Below the pieces are notes generated by a model. It worked only from the letters and a program-made list of their open reading frames with translations, was not told where the DNA came from and made no database searches. Below, one piece after another: positions 56,477 through 64,000 of a DNA stretch of 64,000 nucleotides (position 1 is the first letter of the stretch; each line of letters starts with the position of its first letter). The translations under genes were made by a program, and so were the position numbers. The DNA is from Bacteroides sp. CAG:530. GTDB lineage: Bacteria; Bacteroidota; Bacteroidia; Bacteroidales; Bacteroidaceae. The stretch covers positions 23,371-87,370 of the forward strand of contig FR881281.1 of assembly GCA_000434735.1 (NCBI GenBank), read 5' to 3'.

Positions 56477-56568
56477 ATTTGTTTTTTCTAAAACAAATCA
56501 AAAAAACTTTTTTTATATTTAGTACTTTTTGGTTTCTATTTCGACATATCTATGAAAGACATAAAGAA

Positions 56569-57534
56569 ATGGAAGAATTACTCGTTAAATATTTTACAGA
56601 AGACATCAATAAGCAGGAAAAAAAACTCTTGTTCGAAGCGATGGATAATGATGACGCTTTGCGCAAAGAGTTTTATGATCTTCAGAACACTATGGCGATG
56701 GCAGAGTTTGTGGATTCGAATGATAGAACTTTAAATCGTCAAGCATATGCACATTTTTTAAGAATAATATTTAGACGGCGATTGTTTCATCAAGTATTAA
56801 AATGTTGCAAATATGCTGCGCTTATAGTAGCTGTGTCATTGTGCGTATACTTCGTTACATATTATCGTATGAATGAGATACTTTGTAAGCAGTATACTGA
56901 AGTCATTGCTCCTAGTGGGCAACGCGTGAAAGTGAATTTGCCAGATGGTACGGTAGCTTGGCTCAGTCCATGCAGTACGTTGCGCTATGCAGCATCGTTT
57001 AATAGTGAAAATCGAGATGTACAATTAAAGGGCTCTACTTTTTTTGAAGTATCCCATAATGAAAAAATGCCATTTAGAATATCTACAGGCATTTATAATA
57101 TTACAGTGCTTGGTACGCGCTTTAATGTGATGGCTTATCCTAAAAGTAAACGTTTTGAAATAGATTTGATAGAAGGAAGTGTTCAGATAGATAATACTAA
57201 CGATTCTACTGACAGGTTGGTTCTTCTGCCGCATGAACGAGCCGTTTTACAAAATTGTAGACTGTATAAACAAACTTCAGATTTCGATAACGAAGAGTAC
57301 TTAAAGAACGGAATTGTAAGTTTCAATAGTAGACCGTTTGGTGAAATACTAGAAAATGTTGCTTTGTGGCAGGGAGTAATTTTGACAGTAGATAAATCTG
57401 TAGATACAAATAGGTTAGTGACTGGCAAATTTCGTCAAAGCGATTCACTAGAGAGTATATTACATGTACTACAGACAGTCGCTGACTTCCGATATACTAT
57501 AGTAACCGAAAAGAATGTAATCATATATCGTTAA
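56569..57534 (+). CDS. FecR-family anti-sigma factor
   Basis: Inner-membrane anti-sigma regulator (321 residues) that relays a signal from the TonB transporter to the ECF factor. Start 56569 (MEELLVKYFTEDINKQEKK) gives the normal cytoplasmic domain; an in-frame ATG 30 codons upstream would add an unlikely hydrophobic leader. One membrane helix is at ~79-98 (CKYAALIVAVSLCVYFVTYY). The periplasmic FecR domain follows (PSGQRVKVNLPDGTVAWLSP, VTVLGTRFNV-like ITVLGTRFNVMAYP). The C-terminal DUF4974 region (GIVSFNSRPFGEILENVALW) should touch the STN domain of the SusC next door. Confidence 0.9.
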   Translation: MEELLVKYFTEDINKQEKKLLFEAMDNDDALRKEFYDLQNTMAMAEFVDSNDRTLNRQAYAHFLRIIFRRRLFHQVLKCCKYAALIVAVSLCVYFVTYYRMNEILCKQYTEVIAPSGQRVKVNLPDGTVAWLSPCSTLRYAASFNSENRDVQLKGSTFFEVSHNEKMPFRISTGIYNITVLGTRFNVMAYPKSKRFEIDLIEGSVQIDNTNDSTDRLVLLPHERAVLQNCRLYKQTSDFDNEEYLKNGIVSFNSRPFGEILENVALWQGVILTVDKSVDTNRLVTGKFRQSDSLESILHVLQTVADFRYTIVTEKNVIIYR

Positions 57535-57580
57535 TCTTAAAAACACTCCAAGCCTATGAAAATATGAAAGACTAAAAATA

Positions 57581-57612
57581 AGAGGAAAAGGTGCGGCAAC
57601 ACCTTTTCCTCT
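57581..57612 (+). terminator. Hairpin after the FecR gene
   Basis: Perfect 13-bp inverted repeat (57581-57593, 57600-57612) with a 6-nt loop. No long T-run. It probably separates the sigma/anti-sigma transcript from SusC. Confidence 0.6.
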
Positions 57613-57685
57613 ATAGGGTAGATTCTAAGATACCTTAACTCTGTGGAAATAAATTAAAGTATGAACCTTACTAAAACGCAAAGGT

Positions 57686-60600
57686 ATGAAAAAACACTTA
57701 TTGCTAATAATTAAAGCATTTAAACAACGTGAAAAAAATCAAATCTTCAGAACTATGAAATTCACATTTTTGTTTCTGTTCTTGCTCTTTACTCAGGCAC
57801 AAGCAAGTACTATGCTGTCACAAAACGTGCGTGTGAATATAAAAACAGGACACATTGCACTAAAAGAGATAATGACTCAGATTGAGAGTCAAACGGATTA
57901 CCTATTTGTATATAGTGATTCAGAGATAAACGTAAATAAAACAGTAAATGTAAAAGAAGGTAACACTAAAGTATCTGACTTACTAAATACATTGAAAGAG
58001 AATGGAATTACATATACGTTTTCAGATAATTATATATCGTTGCACCAATGCAATGGATTAAATGATGCGACGCAACAGATAGGAGAAACTACTGTTAAGG
58101 TGATTGGTACGGTGATTGATTCTTCAGGAGAAGCCGTAATCGGAGCCAATGTAATTGTAAAAGGCAATAGTTCGATTGGTACTATTACCGATGTAAATGG
58201 TCGTTTTAATTTGTCAGTGAATCCTAACGCTACTCTGTTAGTGAGTTATGTAGGATTTCAGCCACAAGAAGTAAAAGTCAGCGGAAAAACAGTCTTTACT
58301 ATTAAGTTGACCGAGAATTCAAAACTACTAAGCGAGGTTGTTGTTACCGCTTTAGGTATTAAACGCGAGGAGAAAGCTCTGGGATATGCTGTACAGAAGG
58401 TAGGAAATGATATATTCGACAAAGTAAAACCGGTAAATATAGCCTCATCATTAACTGGAAAAGTTGCTGGATTGAATATAAAGAATAGTACCGAGTTTAA
58501 CAATGATCCGTCAATAAGTCTACGCGGGTGTACTCCAATGCTTATTGTAGATGGTGTTCCATATGGTAATGTAGGATTCAGCGATATTGCTGCAGACGAT
58601 ATTGAATCAATTGATGTTTTGAAAGGGGCAACGGCTTCTGCATTGTATGGTGCACGTGGTGACGGTGGCGCAATTATGATTACTACAAAAAAAGCCGCTA
58701 AAGAAGGATTGCACGTTACGGTAAACAGTAGTACTATGTTTACAGCTGGATATGTGAAAAAACCGAAGATACAAACGTCTTATAGCTCAGGACAGAATGG
58801 TCACTATGGAACTGGTGGATATGTATGGGGAGATAAACTTGACATAGGACGCACAGCAGAACAGTATAATCCATTTACTTATGAGTGGGAAGAAGTGTCA
58901 CTTACTTCTAAAGGGAGAGACAACTTGAAGAATTTCCAGCAACTGAGTTTGGTGACTAATAATAATGTCAGTGTTTCTCAGAAAGGTAAATATGGTAGTG
59001 TGCGTAGTTCAATTACACATGTATACAATAAAGGACAGTATCCTAATCAGAAACTAAATAAAGTTACATACGCTATTTCGGGTGAAATGAAATGGAAAAA
59101 ATTCTCGTTCGATGGTGGATTGACTTATAATAAGCGTTGGTATCCGAACGATTTGGGAGCTGGATATGGTGGAGGAGGTTTTTTGTACAACTTATTGATC
59201 TGGTCGGGTACAGAATACGATATACGTGACTACCGTAACTATTGGGTTACAAAAGATGAACAGCAAAATTGGATGGACAAAAGTTGGTATGATAATCCAT
59301 ATTTTATTGCTAATGAGATAACTCGTTCAAAAGACTACTCATTATTGAATGGGTATCTTACTGCAAAATACGATTTTACTCCATGGCTACAATTGCTTAT
59401 TCGCTCTGGTATTGACTCATATTCAACCAAGAATGAATGGAAAAATCCTAAAAGTGCATTAGGAGGTTGGAATAAAAATGGCTATTACAGTCTAGAGCGC
59501 AATGGTGGATATAGCTTAAATGAGGATATAATGCTTTCAGCTAATCATAAGTTTGGTGATTTTGAATTGGATGGTCTGGTAGGTGGTTCTATTTATTATT
59601 GGAATAGCGATAATATTGTCAGTGAAACACAAAATGGGTTGAAAGTCCCCGGATTTTATTCGCTCAAAGCTTCTGTAAATCCTGTTAAGACAACTAGTGG
59701 GATAAAAAAGAAACAAGTTAATAGTATTTACGCTAAGGCTTCAATAAACTGGAAAAGTACAGTTTTCGTGGATGTGACGGGACGTAACGATTGGTCATCT
59801 ACTCTTCCGTCAGAAACACGTTCGTACTTTTATCCGTCAGTAGCCGGAAGTGTGGTTTTGTCACAGTTCCTTCCATTACCAAAAGCTATTGATTTTTGGA
59901 AAGTAAGAGGCTCGTGGACTGTTACGAAGAAAGATTTGGATGTGTACGACACAAATAATACTTATTCTATCTCTACTGATTTATGGAATGGTGAAAGTGC
60001 TGCTTATTATCCTAGTTCTATTCGTGGAGTTACTGTAAAGCCATCTGCTACACGGTCTTACGAAATAGGAACATCTATGCACTTTTTACAAAACCGTCTG
60101 AAGTTTGACTTTACTTATTATAATAAACGTTATTATAATCTAACTCGTAGTGCAGGTATTAGCGATGCTTCTGGATTTAATTCTACGTTAATCAATATTG
60201 ATGAGGAATACGTAGGGAAAGGTGTAGAAATCATGATTTCTGGTGACATTTTGCGTGGTGGAGATTGGAATTGGACTAGTTCTATCAATTGGGCGCGCGA
60301 TCGTTGGAAATATACTAAAATAGATCCTTTGTACTCTACTCAGAAGCCTTGGGTTAAGGCTGGAGAACGTTGGGATTGGTATTCTGTATATGATTGGGAA
60401 CGTGATTCCAATGGTAATCTTATCCATTATAATGGTTTCCCCAAGCGGAGTGCTTACGAAAAGAAAATAGGTCATACATATCCCGATTGGACTTTAGGAT
60501 GGTCTAATGTTATTAGTTATAAGAACTTTACTTTAAGTTTCTCCATAGATGGACGCATTGGCGGTATAGGTCATTCTTATACAGAACAAGCAATGTGGAA

Positions 60601-61060
60601 TTCTGGAGTACATATCGATTCGGATAATCAATGGAGATATGATGAAGTAGTGAATGGAAAGAAAAATTTTGTAGGTGAAGGCGTAAAGATTGTATCTGGT
60701 AGTGTTGAATATGATGCGGATGGAAACATTACACGAGATGACCGTGTGTTTGCTTCAAACGATGTTCCGGTTTCTTACGAAGTTTACATGCGAGGAATGA
60801 ATCCACACATCGGAACGGTAGTAAGGCAGAACGTATTCGACAAGACCTTCTTTAAGTTGAGAGATTTATCACTTACATACCAAGTACCTACTTCACTTTG
60901 TTCAAAATTGGGTTTGAAAGGATCTTCTTTATCGTTAGTAGGGCAGAATTTGCTAATATGGACCAAAGAATTCCGTTTTGCTGATCCAGATGCAGCATCG
61001 GATAATTTGGCTTCTCCTTCTATTCGCTATGTAGGATTTAATGTAAAATTGGATTTTTAA
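57686..61060 (+). CDS. SusC-type TonB-dependent transducer/transporter with STN domain
   Basis: Outer-membrane importer that also signals to FecR. The 1124-residue protein has a signal peptide (FTFLFLFLLFTQAQAS, ending near residue 41) and an STN domain (~48-120: GHIALKEIMTQIESQTDYLF), which is the mark of sigma-regulated transporters. A carboxypeptidase-regulatory-like sandwich follows (~138-215: GTVIDSSGEAVIGANVIVKG), then the TonB box region LSEVVVTALG, plug and barrel. It ends in IRYVGFNVKLDF, the usual aromatic C-terminus. An internal ATG (57755) is an alternative start. The frame is intact, unlike the SusC of the heparan locus. Confidence 0.93.
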   Translation: MKKHLLLIIKAFKQREKNQIFRTMKFTFLFLFLLFTQAQASTMLSQNVRVNIKTGHIALKEIMTQIESQTDYLFVYSDSEINVNKTVNVKEGNTKVSDLLNTLKENGITYTFSDNYISLHQCNGLNDATQQIGETTVKVIGTVIDSSGEAVIGANVIVKGNSSIGTITDVNGRFNLSVNPNATLLVSYVGFQPQEVKVSGKTVFTIKLTENSKLLSEVVVTALGIKREEKALGYAVQKVGNDIFDKVKPVNIASSLTGKVAGLNIKNSTEFNNDPSISLRGCTPMLIVDGVPYGNVGFSDIAADDIESIDVLKGATASALYGARGDGGAIMITTKKAAKEGLHVTVNSSTMFTAGYVKKPKIQTSYSSGQNGHYGTGGYVWGDKLDIGRTAEQYNPFTYEWEEVSLTSKGRDNLKNFQQLSLVTNNNVSVSQKGKYGSVRSSITHVYNKGQYPNQKLNKVTYAISGEMKWKKFSFDGGLTYNKRWYPNDLGAGYGGGGFLYNLLIWSGTEYDIRDYRNYWVTKDEQQNWMDKSWYDNPYFIANEITRSKDYSLLNGYLTAKYDFTPWLQLLIRSGIDSYSTKNEWKNPKSALGGWNKNGYYSLERNGGYSLNEDIMLSANHKFGDFELDGLVGGSIYYWNSDNIVSETQNGLKVPGFYSLKASVNPVKTTSGIKKKQVNSIYAKASINWKSTVFVDVTGRNDWSSTLPSETRSYFYPSVAGSVVLSQFLPLPKAIDFWKVRGSWTVTKKDLDVYDTNNTYSISTDLWNGESAAYYPSSIRGVTVKPSATRSYEIGTSMHFLQNRLKFDFTYYNKRYYNLTRSAGISDASGFNSTLINIDEEYVGKGVEIMISGDILRGGDWNWTSSINWARDRWKYTKIDPLYSTQKPWVKAGERWDWYSVYDWERDSNGNLIHYNGFPKRSAYEKKIGHTYPDWTLGWSNVISYKNFTLSFSIDGRIGGIGHSYTEQAMWNSGVHIDSDNQWRYDEVVNGKKNFVGEGVKIVSGSVEYDADGNITRDDRVFASNDVPVSYEVYMRGMNPHIGTVVRQNVFDKTFFKLRDLSLTYQVPTSLCSKLGLKGSSLSLVGQNLLIWTKEFRFADPDAASDNLASPSIRYVGFNVKLDF

Positions 61061-61073
61061 TTTAAAGCAAGTT

Positions 61074-62606
61074 ATGATTATGAAATTATCTAAATATGTC
61101 GGTTGTATGTTGCTTGCTGCAATCATACCTTTTTCTTCTTGCCAAAATTTTGATGAAATAAACACTAATCCGGATGCTACAACTCAAGTTACTCCATCAT
61201 TGTTGGCTTCTGGCTTGTTGTTGAACATCATGTCGCAAAGTTCAGATAAGTATTTTGTTTACGATGATATGTTGTGCAAACTAATGGCATGGGGTGAATC
61301 GATGGAAAATGATCAATACAATGTAATTGAACGTTCTAGCTTCGAATACACCACTTTGACCAATACAATAAAAATGGTAGAAGCAGCGCAAGCTAAAGGA
61401 ACGAATGTAGAGGCTTATGATGCTTTAGCTCATTTTATAAAAGCATGGAAAGTATACTACATGTCAATGGAAATGGGAGATGTGCCTTATGAAGAAGCTT
61501 TGCAAGGTGAAAACGGATTGATACATCCTCGGTATAATACGCAGAAAGAAGTTATGAAATTTGTCTTGCAAGATTTAGACAAAGCCTATGAATTGTTTTC
61601 TACTGCTAAAGACTTTGATGGAGACGGTTTCTTAGGAGGTAAAGTTAAAGTTTGGAAAAAAGTGACGCGTGCTTTTGAACTGAAAGTTCTTATAAACTTA
61701 TCTAAAAAAGTAGAAGATACAGACTTGAATGTAAAAAATAAGTTTGCGCAAATTGTTGCAGAAGGAGACTTGATGGAATCTAACGATGACAATCTACAGA
61801 TAAAGTTTACTAATAAGGCTAACACGATTTATCCATTCAACACTCTTAATACTAAACATAGCGGATATGCTATGATTTCTACAACGCTGACCGATATTTT
61901 TAAACAGACAGGAGATGTTAGGTTATTCTATTACGCTAATCCTTCGAAAGCTAAGTTGAACGAAGGTTTGGATGAATCGGATTGGGATGCTTACATCGGC
62001 ATAGATCCGTCACTTCCATACGAACAAGTTTCAAGCGCTTACTCGTCAGGATTATATTCTGGATTGAATACTCGTTATACAGATTATGCTCCCGGTGAAC
62101 CAGTAGTGCGTATAGGATATGCTGAACAGAACTTTATATTAGCTGAAGCTGCCATAAGAGGGTGGATAGATGGGGATGCTGCTACATACTATAAAAAGGC
62201 GATAAAAGGTCATTTGGATTTTTTAGTTACTTATACACCTAATGAAAATATATATCATCACGGTCATCCTATTACTGATGAATATATTGTTTCGTTTTTA
62301 GAGTTACCAGCTATACAATTAACAGGTAATAAAGAAGCTGACTTAAAACAGATCCTTACGCAAAAGTATTTGACATCATATATGCAGTATGCTTACGATA
62401 TCTATTATGATTATCGTCGTACAGGTTTACCTCAATTGCCAATAAATCCAGAAACAAACCGTAACGAAGTGAAAGATAAACTGCCTATGAGATGGATGTA
62501 TCCTAAATCAGAAAGCGATTATAATAATGAGAACTTGAACGAAGCATTGCAACGTCAATTTGGCGGAAGTGATGACGTAAACGCTTTGATGTGGATATTA
62601 AAATGA
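61074..62606 (+). CDS. SusD/RagB-family lipoprotein
   Basis: Glycan-binding partner of the SusC above (14 bp upstream). The 510-residue product has a lipobox (IIPFSSC, Cys about 23; the true start may be the second Met at 61080). The mature N-terminus NFDEINTNPDATTQVTPSLL is typical of the SusD-like_2 branch, not classical SusD. Other family features are AHFIKAWKVYYMSMEMGDVPY, AEQNFILAEAAIRGW and the C-terminal RRTGLPQLP, PMRWMYPKSE. Ligand unknown; ECF-controlled SusCD pairs in Bacteroides often serve host O-glycans. Confidence 0.9.
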   Translation: MIMKLSKYVGCMLLAAIIPFSSCQNFDEINTNPDATTQVTPSLLASGLLLNIMSQSSDKYFVYDDMLCKLMAWGESMENDQYNVIERSSFEYTTLTNTIKMVEAAQAKGTNVEAYDALAHFIKAWKVYYMSMEMGDVPYEEALQGENGLIHPRYNTQKEVMKFVLQDLDKAYELFSTAKDFDGDGFLGGKVKVWKKVTRAFELKVLINLSKKVEDTDLNVKNKFAQIVAEGDLMESNDDNLQIKFTNKANTIYPFNTLNTKHSGYAMISTTLTDIFKQTGDVRLFYYANPSKAKLNEGLDESDWDAYIGIDPSLPYEQVSSAYSSGLYSGLNTRYTDYAPGEPVVRIGYAEQNFILAEAAIRGWIDGDAATYYKKAIKGHLDFLVTYTPNENIYHHGHPITDEYIVSFLELPAIQLTGNKEADLKQILTQKYLTSYMQYAYDIYYDYRRTGLPQLPINPETNRNEVKDKLPMRWMYPKSESDYNNENLNEALQRQFGGSDDVNALMWILK

Positions 62607-62613
62607 TAGAATA

Positions 62614-63642
62614 ATGACAAAGTTTCTAATGTGTGTAATGCTTGGTTTATTATATGTAGTAACTGGGCATTGTAAAGAATTGAAAGTCTTTCAGATAAAC
62701 ATATGGCAAGAAACCACGATGATAGATGGTGGATTCAATGGATTGGTAGACCAGATTGTAAATCTTGACCCAGATATCATAATGATGTCTGAGGTGAGAA
62801 ATTATAATAATGTGCTGTTCGTTCCTCAATTGGTAAAAGCTTTGCAAGATAAAGGGAAATCTTATTATGGAAAGCATACGCCTAAAGTTGATGTTGCTAT
62901 ATTGTCGAAGTATAAGATTTTAGAGCAAGAATGTAATTACCCAAATGTTTCTGATGCTGGTTCTGTATTGAAAGCTCGAATTGAAGTAGAAGGTCGTGAA
63001 GTTGTTGTGTATTCTGCTCATTTAGATTATTCGCATTATGCTTGTTATCTGCCACGCGGTTATGATGGAGTAACGTGGAATAAGTTACCGCTTCCAATTG
63101 TCGATGTGGCTACTATAGAAAAGATGAACAATGAATCAATGCGTGATGAGGCTATACGTAACGTGATAGAAGATTCCCAAAAAGAAATAGGAAACATTGT
63201 TCTTTTGGGTGGGGATTTTAACGAGCCTTCTCATCTTGATTGGGGCGAGAGGGAAAAAAATCTTTGGGATCATAGAGGAGCGGTTGTGAAATGGGACTGT
63301 TCTGTGTTACTTGAAAAAGCTGGTTTTAAAGATTGCTATCGCACTAAGTACCCAAACGTAGTGACACATCCTGGTTTTACATATGCTGCAGACAATGCTG
63401 CCGCTTCTATGAAAAAGCTAGATTGGGTACCAGATGCTGACGGAAGAGATCGTATTGATTTTATCTATTATCGTCCAATGAAAAATGTAAAACTGAAAAG
63501 CGTGTTTATTGTAGGCCCACGAGGCTCTATAGTTAAAAACCAAAGAGTTGTAGAAAACACGAAAGATAAGATTGTAGAACCTTTTGGTGTATGGCCTTCT
63601 GACCATAAAGGGGTATTGGCTATATTCAAGTTAAAACATTAG
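62614..63642 (+). CDS. Secreted endonuclease/exonuclease/phosphatase-fold protein
   Basis: A 342-residue exported phosphoesterase of the EEP fold. Signal peptide FLMCVMLGLLYVVTGHC. Metal and catalytic motifs: VFQINIWQET (~25-34), DIIMMSEVRN, YSAHLDYSH, GGDFNEPSHLDW and PSDHKGVLAIF. It starts 8 bp after the SusD stop, so it belongs to the same operon. A phosphodiester or phosphate substituent on the glycan, or a lipid head group, is a possible substrate; none can be chosen from sequence. Confidence 0.85.
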   Translation: MTKFLMCVMLGLLYVVTGHCKELKVFQINIWQETTMIDGGFNGLVDQIVNLDPDIIMMSEVRNYNNVLFVPQLVKALQDKGKSYYGKHTPKVDVAILSKYKILEQECNYPNVSDAGSVLKARIEVEGREVVVYSAHLDYSHYACYLPRGYDGVTWNKLPLPIVDVATIEKMNNESMRDEAIRNVIEDSQKEIGNIVLLGGDFNEPSHLDWGEREKNLWDHRGAVVKWDCSVLLEKAGFKDCYRTKYPNVVTHPGFTYAADNAAASMKKLDWVPDADGRDRIDFIYYRPMKNVKLKSVFIVGPRGSIVKNQRVVENTKDKIVEPFGVWPSDHKGVLAIFKLKH

Positions 63643-63726
63643 TGTCCAGTTAAAATCGGGACCTGTTAAATATTAATTTAATAACAATTAGTCCACTTTA
63701 ACAAAACAGTAATTATGATTTAATAT

Positions 63727-63760
63727 AGTCATGCAGACTATAACAAAGGTCTGCATGACT
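63727..63760 (+). other. Perfect hairpin ahead of the Gfo/Idh/MocA gene
   Basis: 12-bp perfect inverted repeat (63727-63738, 63749-63760) with a 10-nt loop, 22 bp before the ATG. No T-run, so it is more likely a leader or mRNA-processing structure than a terminator. Confidence 0.5.
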
Positions 63761-63782
63761 CAAACCTAATAAGAAACTTATT

Positions 63783-64000
63783 ATGAAAAAGACATTTATA
63801 TATTGGTTAGGCTGCATGTCGATGCTTCTTTCCATAGGTTTGGCTGCATGCGTAGGCTCAGCTAAAAAGAACGTTAGCGATAATTTTATTCATATAGAAA
63901 CTCCTGAGCGTCCTGCCGGACAACAAGATGTTATAGGGTTGGCTTGCGCTCCTATAGATACGGTACGTATAGGTTTTGTAGGATTAGGAGCCAGAGGTAC
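63783..64000 (+). CDS. Gfo/Idh/MocA-family oxidoreductase or GH109-like lipoprotein (partial)
   Basis: Only the first 72 codons are in the window. MKKTFIYWLGCMSMLLSIGL leads to a lipobox (GLAAC). Residues ~60-72 begin a Rossmann fold (VRIGFVGLGARGT), the start of Gfo/Idh/MocA NAD-dependent proteins. The GLGARG form and lipoprotein export are typical of the Bacteroides GH109 alpha-N-acetylgalactosaminidases and their relatives, but the catalytic part is outside the window. Confidence 0.75.
   Translation, partial: MKKTFIYWLGCMSMLLSIGLAACVGSAKKNVSDNFIHIETPERPAGQQDVIGLACAPIDTVRIGFVGLGARG

Noticed and set aside
56479..56568. Upstream start for the FecR protein
   Set aside because: The added 30 residues are a phenylalanine-rich stretch from the leader; MEELLVKYF is the usual FecR-type beginning.

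Overview
The window looks like a chromosomal segment from a gut member of the Bacteroidales (Bacteroides/Phocaeicola type). Grounds for this: SusC/SusD pairs, a hybrid two-component system (HTCS), DUF3256 and DUF1573 proteins, ECF sigma/FecR control of a TonB transporter, Bacteroidales-style lipoprotein signals, and many promoters of the Bacteroides -7 type (TAnnTTTG) ahead of genes. No rRNA, tRNA, CRISPR array, insertion sequence or prophage was seen.

Left part (1-27 kb) is mostly housekeeping. In order it holds: a polyamine-type ABC transporter (potA-potB-potC, the last cut by the window edge); meaB with a DUF1573 lipoprotein-like gene; a FAD-dependent oxidoreductase; folP-cdaA (folate synthesis and c-di-AMP synthesis) divergent from murF; an unusual endonuclease/phosphatase-calcineurin fusion; a methionine group (metF, an Lrp-type regulator, O-acetylhomoserine sulfhydrylase); a scar with two broken gene ends; lrgAB divergent from pta-ackA; a 2-keto-3-deoxygluconate-type sugar kinase; lpxH, a DUF59 Fe-S protein and a DUF3256 protein; lgt, ddh, ruvA; and tatA-tatC.

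Central part (27.4-53 kb) is a heparin/heparan sulfate utilisation locus. Its order matches the known B. thetaiotaomicron heparin PUL (BT4663 to BT4652): HTCS regulator, surface PL12 lyase, surface glycan-binding protein, SusC, SusD, GH88 unsaturated glucuronidase, periplasmic PL12 lyase, serine-type sulfatase, a Tat-exported DUF3604 metalloprotein, ROK sugar kinase, MFS sugar transporter, PL15 lyase. Surface lyase, binding proteins and SusCD would take up heparan chains. The periplasmic lyases, sulfatase and GH88 would break them down, and the MFS carrier, ROK kinase and perhaps the KDG kinase at 20 kb would handle the sugars. Three lesions sit in this one locus: a 13-bp tandem duplication that breaks the HTCS, a 1-bp insertion that breaks SusC, and a 31-bp tandem duplication that rewrites the end of GH88.

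Right part (53-64 kb) holds a convergent GH123/DUF4091-like hydrolase with an HU-like DNA-binding protein, then an AT-richer ECF sigma, FecR, SusC (STN type), SusD, endonuclease/phosphatase and Gfo/Idh/MocA (possibly GH109) locus. This resembles systems for host O-glycans and runs off the window.

The most unusual signal is a class of intergenic elements at 12.8, 21.3 and 31.6 kb. Each is made of three or four short palindromes set at an exact 21- or 22-bp period. The core sequence differs at each site but the architecture is the same, and a related motif recurs at 55.66 kb.
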